Positions 35,901 to 48,162 of a DNA stretch of 64,000 bases are shown piece by piece. The first letter of the stretch is position 1, and each line of letters begins with the position of its first letter. A program made the translations under genes and the position numbers. Source of the DNA: Mercurialis annua (Eukaryota; Streptophyta; Magnoliopsida; Malpighiales; Euphorbiaceae); contig NC_065575.1 of assembly GCF_937616625.2 (NCBI RefSeq), forward strand, positions 27,155,001 through 27,219,000, in the 5' to 3' direction. Under the pieces are notes generated by a model that was not told where the DNA came from, ran no database searches, and saw nothing but the letters and a program-made list of their open reading frames with translations.

Positions 35901-36875
35901 CTCATTGGAAACGACATTCCCATACTGCAAAATGTTAAATCATGGTTAGGGAAGTGTTTTTCAATGAAAGACTTGGGCGATGCTGCTTATATATTAGGCA
36001 TCAAGATCTATAGAGATAGATCTAGAAGACTCATTGGCCTAAGTCAAAGCACTTATGTTGATAAGGTATTAAACAGGTTTAGTATGCAAGACTCCAAGAG
36101 AGGATTCTTGCCAATGTCACATGGCATCAGTCTCAGCAAGACTCAGTGTCCTAAGACAAAGGATGAGCAAGACCGCATGAGTAAGATTCCATATGCTTCT
36201 GCTATTGGATCTATCATGTATGCAATGTTGTGCACTCGACCTGATGTCTCGTATGCTTTGAGTACAATGAGCAGATACCAGTCAAATCCAGGTGAAAGTC
36301 ACTGGGCAGCAGTTAAGAACATCCTTAAGTACTTGAGAAGAACCAAGGATGCATTCTTGCTATATGGTGGTCAGGAAGATGAGCTGATTGTAAAGGGTTA
36401 CACAGACGCTAGCTTCCAAACTGACATTGATGATTATAAATCACAGTCAGGATATGTGTTTTGTTTGAATGGAGGTGCTTTCAGCTGGAAGAGCTCGAAG
36501 CAGGACACCGTTGCTGATTCTACAACAGAAGCTGAGTATATAGCTGCTTCAGACGCAGCTAAGGAGGCTGTTTGGATCAAAAAGTTCATAACTGGATTAG
36601 GAGTTGTTCCTAGTATATCTGATCCAGTGAACTTGTTATGTGATAACAATGGGGCCATAGCACAAGCAAAGGAGCCCAGATCACATCAGCGATCCAAACA
36701 CATACTTAGACGTTATCATCTCATTCGAGAAATCATTGAGAGAGGAGACGTGAAGATATGCAGAGTTTCGACAAATGATAATGTTGCTGATCCGCTAACT
36801 AAGGCTCTTCCACAGCCTAAGCATGAGAGTCATACTAGGTCCATGGGAATTAGATTTAATGTAGATTGGGCCTAG
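32907..36875 (+). CDS. Ty1/copia gag-pol polyprotein (1322 aa), one open frame
   Basis: Encodes the whole copia replication machinery. I chose ATG 32907 (MATNTTPTSS) because copia Gags of this type begin so; the frame is open upstream to 32850 (19 hydrophobic residues). Gag (UBN2-like) spans residues about 1-230, with a Lys-rich stretch at about 210-250. The zinc knuckle at 253-266 reads C-x2-C-x4-Gln-x4-C, with Gln261 where His is expected. Protease active site is Asp-Thr-Gly at 302-304. The integrase HHCC region starts about 440 (HCRLGH...CESC), with the D,D,E triad near 500 (HTDVCGP), 565 (SDRGGE) and 600 (SERRNR). RT about 850-1090 has the catalytic YVDD at 993-996. RNase H starts about 1164 (YTDASF), with the usual STTEAEY and DPLTKALP motifs. 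The stop lies 14 bp before the 3' LTR. It resembles Tnt1/Tork-type elements. Confidence 0.96.
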   Translation: MATNTTPTSSVRSILEKDKLNGTNFLDWCRKLRIVLRQERKEYILDQPLPEEPAPAATRAQRDAYTKHLNDSTDVTCIMLGCMENELQKQMMELDANTMITDLMEMFQERARIERFNTIKDLLSCKLTTSGSVSPHVLKMKGHLEHLDRLGLPIAQELATDIILQSLPEAYDGFIMNFNMHNMEKTTTELHGMLQTAEKNIKNEIKDVLMVNKGKGMKRSGKGKGKAFKKSKPKSKPKTKDEPKAKPPKEGTCFFCKEPGQWKRNCKKYLDDLKKNKGSETTTSGIHVIEINLSTSDSWVLDTGSGSHICTNVQGLKRSRSLTKGEVDLRVGNGARVAALAVGTYELSLPSGLILSLNNCYYVPTMCRNIISVSCLDKDGFEFIIRNNKCSISHNNILYGYAPRSSGLYILNVNDTNEKSVYNINAKKFKSNDLNSTYLWHCRLGHINEKRISKLQRDGLLNSFDYESFETCESCLMGKMTKTPFIGQGERAKNLLGLIHTDVCGPLSTNARGGFQYFITFTDDLSRYGYVYLMKHKSESFEKFKIFKNEVQNQLGKNIKTLRSDRGGEYLSQEFVDHLRDCGIVSQLTPPGTPQWNGVSERRNRTLLDMVRSMMSQTDLPISFWGYALETAAFILNRVPSKAVEKTPYEIWTGKTPSLSFLKIWGCQAYVKRLISDKLAPKSDKCLFVGYPKETKGYYFYNAYENKVFVARNGIFLEKEFISKGTSGSTVQLEEIQEPQNSIVPSMEPQKNQQAIAEPVQVPQGQRRSDRTRHNPMRYGFLITENNDVMIVDQEEPTSYQEAINSPDSEKWLEAMRSEMQSMYDNQVWTLIDPTDGVKTIGCKWVFKMKTDMDGNVHTYKARLVAKGFSQIHGIDYDETFSPVAMLKSIRILLAIAAYYDYEIWQMDVKTTFLNGNLLEDVYMTQPEGFASPENSGKVCKLQKSIYGLKQASRSWNLRFDEAIKEFGFIKNEDEPCVYKKVSGSAIVFLVHYVDDILLIGNDIPILQNVKSWLGKCFSMKDLGDAAYILGIKIYRDRSRRLIGLSQSTYVDKVLNRFSMQDSKRGFLPMSHGISLSKTQCPKTKDEQDRMSKIPYASAIGSIMYAMLCTRPDVSYALSTMSRYQSNPGESHWAAVKNILKYLRRTKDAFLLYGGQEDELIVKGYTDASFQTDIDDYKSQSGYVFCLNGGAFSWKSSKQDTVADSTTEAEYIAASDAAKEAVWIKKFITGLGVVPSISDPVNLLCDNNGAIAQAKEPRSHQRSKHILRRYHLIREIIERGDVKICRVSTNDNVADPLTKALPQPKHESHTRSMGIRFNVDWA

Positions 36876-36878
36876 TGC

Positions 36879-36889
36879 AAGTGGGAGAT
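36879..36889 (+). other. Copia polypurine tract
   Basis: AAGTGGGAGAT directly before the TGTTAG start of the 3' LTR. Confidence 0.85.
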
Positions 36890-38403
36890 TGTTAGTGATA
36901 TGCACTAGGTCAATCATGTTTGACCATGTTTTGACTTTATCATTTTATTATTTATTGATTGGCAGTTTTTATCATTTTATATTAATGATTAAAATACTTG
37001 AATGGTTAATTCTTTCTAAGGTCATCGAGTATGTGACTTGATAGTAGAACCCTTAGGTTTAATAAAAGAATTATATACCATCTATCCCTAGTCTTAATAG
37101 AACATTGAGACTAGTATGATGTTGACTTATGATTATGTTTTACTAATCATGTATATGAGATATTAAGTCAAATCATAGGTGCTATTTGAGAAATAAGGCA
37201 CTGGATGACCCACTGTGAGAATACTACATAGATCACTGTCATAAGTAATTCTCATTACAGTTCTATTAGTATAATCCTTTGACCTTGAAATCATCATGGA
37301 TTTCTACATAGCTATTTCATATTTTGATACAGTCTTACATTATCTTTAACAGGATAATGGAATAGATTGTCATTGGATATGAAAGTAACTATGTGAGAAA
37401 TGTGAGTGACTGAGAAGGAATTTGTCCCTCATTTATTTGAGTAAGATATCTATGGGCCCCTTGAAGAAGATAGACTGAAGTAAATGCATGGCCATGCTAA
37501 TTGATAAGAAGTTATCATTTTCAGTCTACTTAGAGTCAAGAAACTAATGATTGAATGTTATAAGGATGACATAACTATGCCTTATATTCAATCTGGATAT
37601 CGAGAGACAAAAGGATTAAAATATTATTGTAAATGGTTAAATCGGATTATCGATATTCATATAACTTGGGTAGTCATAATGTCTTGCTAGAGGCCACTTA
37701 TGACTTGTGGGCTGAAATAGGGATTTCGAGCCTACTGCCAACGTTATATGAACCTACAGGGTCGCACACTAAGAACAGGCCCAAAACAGTTATGGGTTGT
37801 ACAAGCCCAATGTGATTAAGTGATTAATTATATATATATATAATTCGTAATATATATATATATTAATAAATATATATATTAATTCGAAATTTAAGGATAA
37901 GTGTTTTCCTTAATTTATTATTTTTTGGAAGATAATAAATATAGTAATTAATATATATGGATAATTATCAAAAAGGAGTTTTTGATAAACATAAACTTGT
38001 AGAATTGCAATGAGATTGAAATTCGAATTTGTCTCAAACCCTAGTGTTATTTATCACTATAAATACTCATTAAGCAGTTGGTTTGAGAATCACGAAATTC
38101 ATTATTCACTAAATCACTAAAATTCGAAATTGCTTGTGAAGCAATAGTGCTAGCACACAAGCACTAGTTTTGGCTAAGGTCTGTTCGTGTGGATACTCGT
38201 AGAGGACGCGTTCTTTTGGAGGCGTTTCTGATCCGAGGCCAGGTATCACCAAAGTGAACCACCTCCTTCCTTCCTACATTGCTGTTGAATTCGACATACA
38301 AGTAAGTAATTTTTCTGTTTAATTCGAATTACATGGATCTTGGTTTGGGTTTTTAGATAAATTTTTGAAATTCCGCTGCGTTATGAACCAATAAAACCCA
38401 ACA
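36890..38403 (+). repeat. 3' LTR of copia element (1514 bp)
   Basis: Near-identical to 29660-31183. Differences include a shorter TA run at about 37829 and about eight single-base changes. Ends AAAACCCAACA, followed by target duplication CAAAC. Confidence 0.96.
38058..38065 (+). promoter_or_regulatory. TATA box of copia 3' LTR
   Basis: TATAAATA, same context as 30838-30845. It could drive transcription out of the element toward 38404 and beyond. Confidence 0.65.
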
Positions 38404-39141
38404 CAAACAAGCCAAACACATTATAAATTACTCTCAGTAAAAGCTAACAAATGGAAGACATAATTAACCAGTTACAGTGTCAAATGATATATCTAAATAT
38501 TTAAATTTGTTGCAATTTAAAATTATACCCTGATGAAAACTAAAATTCTAAGAAAGTTATAAATGTATATGATATATGACTTATGTCTAAGAAATGGGAG
38601 TAGAATTATTAATTTAAAAAAAATAGAGAAAAAGATATAATACCTGGAATTTTTTTAACAGTTCCAAATTTGAAGCTAAATTTGTTGATGTTGCCTTGTA
38701 TTCTTAATTTTGTCTCATGTTTCTTTCAATTGAAGCTAATTTGATGTTGTAGGTTAATAGAAAAAGAAGAAGAATGTCTCATGAAAACCCTAATTTCAAA
38801 ACTTCAGTAAAATAAAAATAGAGAAAATGGTGAGAGGCGAAGATAGAAGCGTGCCTAATTTTGTTCATTTTTATTAACACATATGGCCATATAAAAGTAA
38901 AAAATGGGGCCTTTTGTTTTGTTTTATATCATAAGCCCAATTCAGAGATAAGTTATAACATGTTAAATGGTCCATTACATGTAAACAATGAAATAGTTAA
39001 ACAATGTACCAAAATCGCTATTCTAACGATTTTAGCAATTCAACTCGCGATTTTAGGGCGATTTCAACAAAAAACGATTTTAAACACGCTTTTACTCGTT
39101 CATAAGATTTTATCTCGTAAAATCGTAAAATCGTACGTTTT
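38404..39141 (-). promoter_or_regulatory. hAT-1 5' leader/promoter segment cut off by copia
   Basis: Begins with the second CAAAC target copy and runs to the right TIR. On the minus strand it holds a typical leader (ATTAGGGTTTTCATGAG at about 38785) and a possible donor CAG/GTATTA near 38640. The matching acceptor TTGTATTCAG lies at 29644-29653, on the other side of the copia. This suggests a 5' leader intron that the copia now occupies. No coding sequence seen. Confidence 0.5.
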
Positions 39142-39172
39142 GAAACGCGATTTTGACAACACTGAACGCGAC
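39142..39172 (+). repeat. Right TIR and target-site duplication of hAT-1
   Basis: GCGATTTTGACAACACTG ends at 39164, the inverted counterpart of 26556-26578, followed by AACGCGAC at 39165-39172. Confidence 0.92.
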
Positions 39173-39644
39173 ATCAGCATAGTAATCGAAACGACGCGTT
39201 AAAGAGACTTGAAACGCGACATACTAATCTAGCGTCACTTTTTACGCACACTTTGCGTAATATAACCTAACAATGCTTAGGTAATCGGAACGACAGGTTA
39301 AAAAGACTTGAGACGCGACATACTAATCTAGCGTCACTTTTTACGCACGCTTTGCGTAATATTACCTGACCATGCTTAGGTAATCGGAATGACGCGTTAA
39401 AGAGACTTGAGACATGACATACTAATCTAGCGTCACTTTTCACGCAGACTTTATGTAATATAACCTAACCATATTTAGGTAATCAGAACGACATGTCAAA
39501 AAGACTTGTGACGCGACATAGTGATTTAGCGTCACTTTTAACGCACACTTTGCGTAATATAACCTAACTATGCTTAGGAAATCGGAACGACGGGTTAGAG
39601 AGACTTTTGAAGCGACATAAACTTGGTCATCAAAACGACACATT

Positions 39645-41341
39645 AAAGAGACTTGAGACACGACATACTAATCTAGCGTCACTTTTCACGCACAATTTGG
39701 ATAATATAACCTACTCATGCTTAGGTAATCGGAACGACACGTTAGAGAGACTTGTTACGCGACATAAACATGTTAATTGAAACGACGTGTTAAAGAGACT
39801 TGAGACACGACATGCTAATCTAGCGTCACTTTTCACGCACACTTTGCATAATATAACCTAACAATATAAGACTTCAGACGCGATATACTAATTTATTGTA
39901 ACTTTTAACGCACACTTCGCATAGTATAACTTAACCATGCTAAGGTAATCGGAATAACGCGTTAATGAGACTTGAGACACGACATACTAATATATCATCA
40001 CTTTTTACGCACTCTTTGTGTAATATAGCTTAACCATGCTTAGGTAATCGGAACAACGAGTCAAAAAGATTTGAGATGTGACATACTAATCTATTGTCAC
40101 TTTTCACGCACACTTTGCATAATATAACCTAACCATGCTAAGGTAATCGGACCGGCCCGTTAAAGAGACTTGAGACGCGATATACTAATCAAGCGTCATT
40201 TTTCACGCACACTTTGCATAGTAAAACCTAACCATGCTTAGTAATTAGGAAAGACCCGTTAAAGAGACTTGTTACCCGAAATAAGCATGGTAACCGAAAC
40301 GACCCGTCAAAGAGACTTGAGACGCAACATACTAATCTAGCATCACTTTTTATGCACACTTCGCGTAATATAACCTGACCATGCCTAGCTAATCATAATG
40401 ACGCGTTAAAGAGACTTGAGATGCGGCATTCTAATCTAGCGTCACTTTTTACGGACACTTTGCGTAATATATCCTAACCATGCTTAGGTAATCGGAACGA
40501 CACGTTAGAGAGACTTGTTATGCGACATAAGCATGGTAATCGAAGCGACGCGTTAAAGAGACTTGAGACGTGACATACTAATCTAGCGTCACTTTTTTTT
40601 CACGCACACTTTACGTAAAATACCCTAACCATGCTTAGGTAATCGGAACGACGCGTTAAAGAGACTTGTGACGCGACATAGTAATCTAGCGTCACTTTTA
40701 ACGAACACTTTTATATAACCTAACCATGCTTAGGTAATCGGGACGACGCGTTAGGGAGACTTGTGACACGACATAAGCATGGTATTCGAAACAACGGGTT
40801 AAAGACACTTGAAACGCGACATACTAATCTAGCGTCATTTTTCACGCACACTTTGCGTAATATAACCTAACCATGCTTAGGTAATTGAAACAAAGCGTTA
40901 AAGAGACATGAGATGCGACATACTAATCTATTGTCACTTTTAACGCACACTTTGCGTAATATAGCCTATCAATGCTTAGGTAATCGGAACGACGCATTAA
41001 AGAGACATGAGACAAGACATACTAATCTGGCATTACCTTTTACGCACTCTTTGCGTAATTTAACCTAACCATGCTTAGGTAATCGGAACGACGCGTTAAA
41101 AAGACTTGAGACGCGACATTCTAATCTATTTCACTTTTCACGCACACTTTGCGTAGTATAAACAAACCATGCGTAGGTAATTGGAACGATACATTAGAGA
41201 GACTTGTGACGTGAAATAAGAATGATAATGAAACGACGCCTTAAAGAGACTTTACACGCGACATAATAATCTAGCGACACTTTTCACGCGCACTTTGTGC
41301 AATATAACTTAACCATGCTTCGGTAATCGGACCGACGCGTT
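39645..41341 (+). repeat. 1.7-kb tandem satellite duplication, copy 1
   Basis: About 17 monomers including private features: a truncated unit ACAATATAAGACTTCAGACG at 39861, a TTTTTTTTCACGCAC run at about 40595, and GGACCGGCCCG. All recur 1697 bp downstream in the same order. Confidence 0.9.
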
Positions 41342-43043
41342 ATAGAGACTTGAGACACGACATACTAATCTAGCGTCACTTTTCACGCACAATTTGCATA
41401 ATATAACCTACTCATGCTTAGGTAATCGGAACGACACGTTAGAGAGACTTGTTACGCGACATAAACATGTTAATTGAAACGACGTGTTAAAGAGACTTGA
41501 GACACGACATACTAATCTAGCGTCACTTTTCACGCACACTTTGCATAATATAACCTAACAATATAAGACTTCAGACGCGATGTACTAATTTATTGTAACT
41601 TTTAACGCACACTTGGCATAGTATAACTTAACCATGCTAAGGTAATCGGAATAACGCGTTAATGAGACTTGAGACACGACATACTAATATATCATCACTT
41701 TTTACGCACTCTTTGTGTAATATAGCTTAACCATGCTTAGGTAATCGGAACAACGAGTCAAAAAGATTTGAGATGTGACATACTAATCTATTGTCACTTT
41801 TCACGCACACTTTGCATAATATAACCTAACCATGCTAAGGTAATCGGACCGGCCCGTTTAAGAGACTTGAGACGCGATATACTAATCAAGCGTCATTTTT
41901 CACGCACACTTTGCATAGTAAAACCTAACCATGCTTAGTAATTAGGAAAGACCCGTTAAAGAGACTTGTTACCCGAAATAAGCATGGTAACCGAAACGAC
42001 CCGTCAAAGAGACTTGAGACGCGACATACTAATCTAGCATCACTTTTTATGCACACTTCGCGTAATATAACCTGACCATGCCTAGCTAATCATAATGACG
42101 CGTTAAAGAGACTTGAGATGCGGCATTCTAATCTAGCGTCACTTTTTACAGACACTTTGCGTAATATATCCTAACCATGCTTAGGTAATCGGAACGACAC
42201 GTTAGAGAGACTTGTTATGCGACATAAGCATGGTAATCGAAGCGACGCGTTAAAGAGACTTGAGACGTGACATACTAATCTATCGTCACTTTTTTTTCAC
42301 GCACACTTTACGTAAAATACCCTAACCATGCTTAGGTAATCGGAACGACGCGTTAAAGAGACCTGTGACGCGACATAGTAATCTAGCGTCACTTTTAACG
42401 AACACTTTTATATAACCTAACCATGCTTAGGTAATCGGGACGACGCGTTAGGGAGACTTGTGACACGACATAAGCATGGTATTCGAAACAACGGGTTAAA
42501 GACACTTGAAACGCGACATACTAATCTAGCGTCATTTTTCACGCACACTTTGCGTAATATAACCTAACCATGCTTAGGTAATTTAAACAAAGCGTTAAAG
42601 AGACAAGAGATGCGACATACTAATCTATTGTCACTTTTAACGCACACTTTGCGTAATATAGCCTATCAATGCTTAGGTAATCGGAACGACGCATTAAAGA
42701 GACATGAGACAAGACATACTAATCTGGCATTACCTTTTACGCACTCTTTGCGTAATTTAACCTAACCATGCTTTGCTTAGGTAATCGGAACGACGCGTTA
42801 AAAAGACTTGAGACGCGACATTCTAATCTATTTCACTTTTCACGCACACTTTGCGTAGTATAAACAATCCATGCTTAGGTAATTGGAACGATACATTAGA
42901 GAGACTTGTGACGTGAAATAAGAATGATAATGATACGACGCCTTAAAGAGACTTTACACGCGACATAATAATCTAGCGACACTTTTCACGCGCACTTTGT
43001 GCAATATAACTTTACCATGCTTCGGTAATCGGACCGACGCGTT
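41342..43043 (+). repeat. 1.7-kb tandem satellite duplication, copy 2
   Basis: Collinear with copy 1 (41558 matches 39861; 43033 matches 41331). The offset grows from 1697 to 1702 because of a 5-bp insertion (GCTTTGCTTAGG, about 42768-42780). Very few substitutions, so the exchange is recent. Confidence 0.9.
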
Positions 43044-46000
43044 ATAGAGACATGAGATGCGACATACTAATCTAGCGTCACTTTTCACGCACACTTTGTG
43101 TAGTATAACCTAACTATGCTTAGTTTTCGAAAACAACGCGTTAAAGAGACTTGTGACTCGACATAAGCATAGTAAATAAAACGAAGCGTCAAAGAGACTT
43201 GAAATGCGACATACTAATATAACGTCACTTTTGCGCACACTTTGCGTGAAATAACCTATGATGCTTAGGTAATCGGAACGACGCGTTAAAGAGACATGAG
43301 ACGCGACTTACTAATCTATGTCACTTTTTACACACGCTATGCATAATATAACCTAACCATGCTTAGGTAATCGAAATGACGCGTTAAAGAGACTTGAGAC
43401 GCGACATAATAATCTAGCGTCACTTTTCACGCACACTTTGCGTAATATAACCTAACCATGCTTAGGTAATCGGAACGACGTGTTAGAGAGACTTGTGATG
43501 TGACATAAGCATGGTAATCAAAACGACGCGTAAAAGAGACTGGAGACGCGACATACTAATCTAGCATCACTTTTCATGCTCACTTTACGTAATATAACCT
43601 AACAATGCTTAGGTAATTGGAATGACGCGTTAGAGAGACCTGTGACGCGACAGAAGCATGGTAATTGAAACGACGCTTTAAAGAGACTTAAGACGCGACA
43701 TACTAATCTAGCGTCACTTTTCACGCACACTTTGCGCAATATAACCTAACCATGCTTAGGTTATCGAAGCGACGCGTTAAAGAGACTTGAGACAAGACTA
43801 ACTAATCTAACGTCACTTTTCAAGCACACTTTCCGTAATAAAACCTAACCATGCTTAGTTTATCAGAACAACACGTTATAGAGACTTGAGACGCAACATA
43901 CAAATCTAGCGTCATTTTTCACGCACACATTGCGTAATATAGCCTACCCATGCTAAGGAAATCGGAACGACGCGTTAAAGTGACTTGTGACCCGACATAG
44001 TACTCTACCATCAATTTTAACGCACACTTTGCATAATATAACCTAACCATGATTAGGTAATCGGAACAACGCGTTAGAGAGACTTGTGGCGCGACATAAG
44101 CATGGTAATCGAAACGACGCGTTAAAGAGACTTGAGACGCGACATACTAATCTAGCATCACTTTTCACGCACACTTTGCGTTTATAACGTAACCATGTTT
44201 AGGTAATCGGAACGACGCGTTAAAGACACTTGTGACGCGACATACTAATCTAGCGTCACTTTTCACGCACACTTTGCGTAATATAACCTAACAATGCTTA
44301 GGTAATCAGAACGACACGTTAAAGAGACTTCTGACGCGACATAGTAATCTAGCTTCACTTTCAACGCACACTTTCCATAATATAAATTAACCATGCTTCG
44401 GTAATCAGAAAAACGTGTTAGAGAGACTTGTGACGCGACATAAGCATGGTAATCGAAACGACACGTTAAAGAGACTTGAGACGCGACATATTAATCTAGA
44501 GTCACTTTTCCCGCACACTTTGCATAATATAACCTAACCATGCTTAGGTAATAGGAACGACGCGCTAAAGAGACTTGAGACGCGGCAAACTAATCTAGTG
44601 TCACTTTTAAGGCACAGTTTGCGTAATATAACCTAACCATGCTTATGTAATCAGAACGACGCGTTAGAGAGATTTGTGACGCGACATAAGCGTGGTAATC
44701 AAAACGACGGGCTAAAGACACTTGAGACGCTACATACTAATCTAGCGTCACTGTTCATGAACACTTTGCATAATATAACCTAACCATGCTTAGGTAATCG
44801 ATACGACGCGTTAAAAAGACTAGAGACGCGACATACTAATCTATTATCACTATTAACGCACACTTTGCGTAATATAACCTAACCATGCTCAGGTAATCGG
44901 AACGACGCATTAAAGAGACATAAGACAAGACATACTTATATAGCATCACCTTTTACGCACTCTTTGCGTAATTTAACCTAACCATGCTTAGGCAATCGGA
45001 ACGACGCGTCAAAAAGACTTGAGACGCGATATACTAATCCATTTCAATTTTCACACACACTTTGCGTAATGTAAACTAACCATGCTTAGGTGATTAGAAC
45101 GATTCATTAGAGAGACTTGTGATGCGACATATGAATGGTAATGAAACGACGCCTTAAAGAGACTTGAGACGTGACATACTAACCTAAAATCACTTTTCAC
45201 GCACACATAGCGTAATATAACCTAACCATGCTTAGATAATCGGAACAACTTGTTAAAGGGAATTGTGACGCGACATACTAATCTAGCGGTACTTTTTACG
45301 CACACTTTGCGTAAAATAACAAAACCATGCTTAGGTAATCAGAACAACGCGTTAAACAGACTTGTGACAGGACATAGTAATCTAACTTCACTTTCAATGC
45401 ACACTTTCCATAATATAAACTAACCATGCATAGGCAATCGGAACGACGGGTTAGAGAGACTTGTGACGCGACATAAGCATGGTAATCAAAACGACGTGTT
45501 AAAGAGACTTGACACGCGACATACTAATCTAGCGTCACTTTTCACGCACACTTTGCGTAATATAACCAAACCATGCTTAGGTAATCGGAACGACGCTTTG
45601 AAGAAACTTGTGATGCATCGTAGTAATCTAGCGTCACTTTTAACGCACACTTTGTGTAATATAACCTAACCATGCTTAGATAATCTGAACGATGCGTTAG
45701 AGAGACTTGTGACGCGATATAGGCATGGTAATCGAAACGATGCGTTAAAGAGACTTGAGACACGACATACTAATCTAGCGTCACTTTTCACACACACTTT
45801 GCGTAATATGGTTTAACAATGCTTATATAATTGGAACGATGCATTAGAGAAACTTGTGACGCGACATAAGCATGGTAATCAAAACAACGCGTTAATAAGA
45901 CTTGAGATGCGACATACTAAGCTAGCGTCATATTTGACACACACTTTGCATAATAAACCTAACCATGCTTAGGTAATCGAAACGACTTGTTAAAGAGACT

Positions 46001-47084
46001 TGAGACGGGACATACTAATCTAGCGTCACTTTTCACGCAATTGCGTAATAAAACAAAACCATGCTTAGGTAATCGGAACGACGCGTTAAAGTGACTTGTG
46101 ACGCGACATAGTAATCTACCGTCAATTTTAACGCAAACTTTGCGTATTATAACCAAACCATGATTAGGTAATTGGAAAGACGCATTGGAGAGACTTGTGA
46201 CGCGAAATAAGCATGGTAATCGTAACAACGCGTAAAAGAGATTTGAGACACGACATGCTAATCTAGCGTCACTTTTCACGCACACTTTGCATAATATAAC
46301 TTAACCATGCTTTGGTAATCGGAACGACGCGTTAAAGAGACTTGAGACACGTCATACTAATCTAGCATCACATTTTACGCACACTTTGTGTAATATAACC
46401 TAACCATGCCTAGGTAATCGGAACGACGCGTCAAAAAGACTTGAGAGGCGACAAACTAATCTATAGTCATTTTTCATGCACACTTTGCGTAATATAAACT
46501 AACCTTGCTTAGGTAATCGGAACAATGCATCAGAGAGACCTTTGACGAAACATAAGCATGGTAATCGAAAAGACGCGTTAAAGAGACTTTGGACGCGAGC
46601 TACCAATCTAGCGTCACTTTTCACGCACACTTTGCTTAATATTACCTAAGCATGCATATGTAATCGGAACGGCACATTAGTGAGATTCTTGACGCGACAT
46701 AAGCATTGTAATTGAAACGACATGTTAGAGAGATTTGAGACGCGACATACTAATCTAACGTCACTTTTCACGCACACTTTGCGTAATATAAGCTAACCAT
46801 AGTTAGGTAATCGAAACGACGCGTTAAAGAGACTTGAGATGCAACATACTAATCTACCGTCACTTTTCACGCACATTTTGCGTAATATAACCTAACTATA
46901 CGTAATTAATCAGAACGACGCGTTAATGGGACTTGAGACGCGACATACTAATCTAGCATCACTTTTCACGCACACTTTGCGTAATATAACCCATGCTTGG
47001 ATAATTGGAACGACGCGTTAAAGAGACTTGTGACGCGACATAAGCATGGTAATCGAAACGACTCGTAAAGAGACTTGAGATGCG

Positions 47085-48162
47085 ACATACTAATCTAGCG
47101 TCACTTTTCATGCACAGCCTGCGTAATATAACCAATCCATGCTTAGGTAATCGGAACGTCATTAAAGAGACTTGTGACGCGACATACTAATCTAGCATCA
47201 CTTTTCACGCACACTTTGCGTAATATAACCTAACCATGTTTAGGTAATCGGAACGACGCGTTAAAAAGAATTTAGACGCGATACTCTAATTTATTGTAAC
47301 TTTTAACGCACACTTCGCATAATATAACTTAACCATGCTAAGGTAATAGGAACGACGCATTAAAGAGACATGAGACAAGACATACTAATATATTATCACC
47401 TTTTACGCATTCTTTGCATAATATAACCTAACCATGCTTAGGTAATCGGAACGACGAGTCAAAGAGACTTAAGATGCGACATAATAATCCATTGTCACTT
47501 TTCATGAACTCTGCGTAATATAACCTAACCATGCTTCTGTAATCGGAACGAGGCGCTAGAGAGACATGTGACGCGACATAATCATGGTAATCGAAATGAC
47601 GTGTTAAAGAGACTTGAGATGCGACATACTAATCTAGCGTCACTTTTCATGCATAGCCTGCGTAATATAACCAATCCATGCTTAGGTAATCGGAACGTCA
47701 TTAAAGAGACTTGTGACGCGACATACTAATCTAGCATCACTTTTCACGCACACTTTGCGTAATATAACCTAACCATGTTTAGGTAATCGGAACGACGCGT
47801 TAAAAAGAATTTAGACGCGATACTCTAATTTATTGTAACTTTTAACGCACACTTCGCATAATATAACTTAACCATGCTAAGGTAATAGGAACGACGCATT
47901 AAAGAGACATGAGACAAGACATACTAATATATTATCACCTTTTACGTATTCTTTGCATAATATAACCTAACCATGCTTAGGTAATCGGAACGACGAGTCA
48001 AAAAGACTTGAGATGCGACATACTAATCTATCGTCACTTTTCACGCAAACTTTGGATAGTATAAACTAACCATGCTTAGGTAGTTTGAACAACGCGTTAC
48101 GGTGACTTGTAACGCGACATAAGCATGATAATCGAAACGACGTGTTAAAGAGGCTTTAGACG
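47085..48162 (+). repeat. Tandem satellite duplication, two copies of about 539 bp
   Basis: The private word AGCCTGCGTAATATAACCAA with the shortened GGAACGTCATTAAAGAG occurs at about 47116 and 47655. The following several hundred bases, including GAATTTAGACGCGATACTC, are nearly identical. End points are approximate. Confidence 0.85.

Larger units (their letters stand above)
29660..38403 (+). mobile_element. Ty1/copia retrotransposon, full length and nearly intact
   Basis: 8744 bp with two LTRs (1524 and 1514 bp, TG...CA), perfect CAAAC target duplication, PBS, polypurine tract and one uninterrupted gag-pol ORF with PR-IN-RT-RNaseH order (copia). The two LTRs differ by only about eight substitutions plus TA-repeat length, so insertion is recent. 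It lies inside hAT-1, 24 bp before the transposase ATG, probably in a 5' leader intron. A solo LTR of the same family lies at 51406-52947. The single obvious protein defect is a His-to-Gln change in the Gag zinc knuckle. Confidence 0.97.
26556..39164 (-). mobile_element. hAT superfamily DNA transposon (hAT-1), interrupted by a copia element
   Basis: Bounded by CAATGTTGTCAAA...TTTGACAACACTG terminal inverted repeats and a perfect 8-bp target duplication, both hAT hallmarks. Without the nested copia (29660-38403 plus one TSD copy) it is about 3.86 kb, a normal length for an autonomous plant hAT. Transposase remnants run on the minus strand from 29635 to 26984. Both ends carry CGTAAAATCGTA-type subterminal words (26615-26639 and about 39116-39135), likely transposase-binding repeats. 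The coding region has several stops and a shift, so the copy is inactive. Confidence 0.93.

Noticed and set aside
38861..39202. 113-codon + strand ORF
   Set aside because: Spans the hAT-1 terminus and TSD into satellite, antisense to the hAT leader; no similarity.
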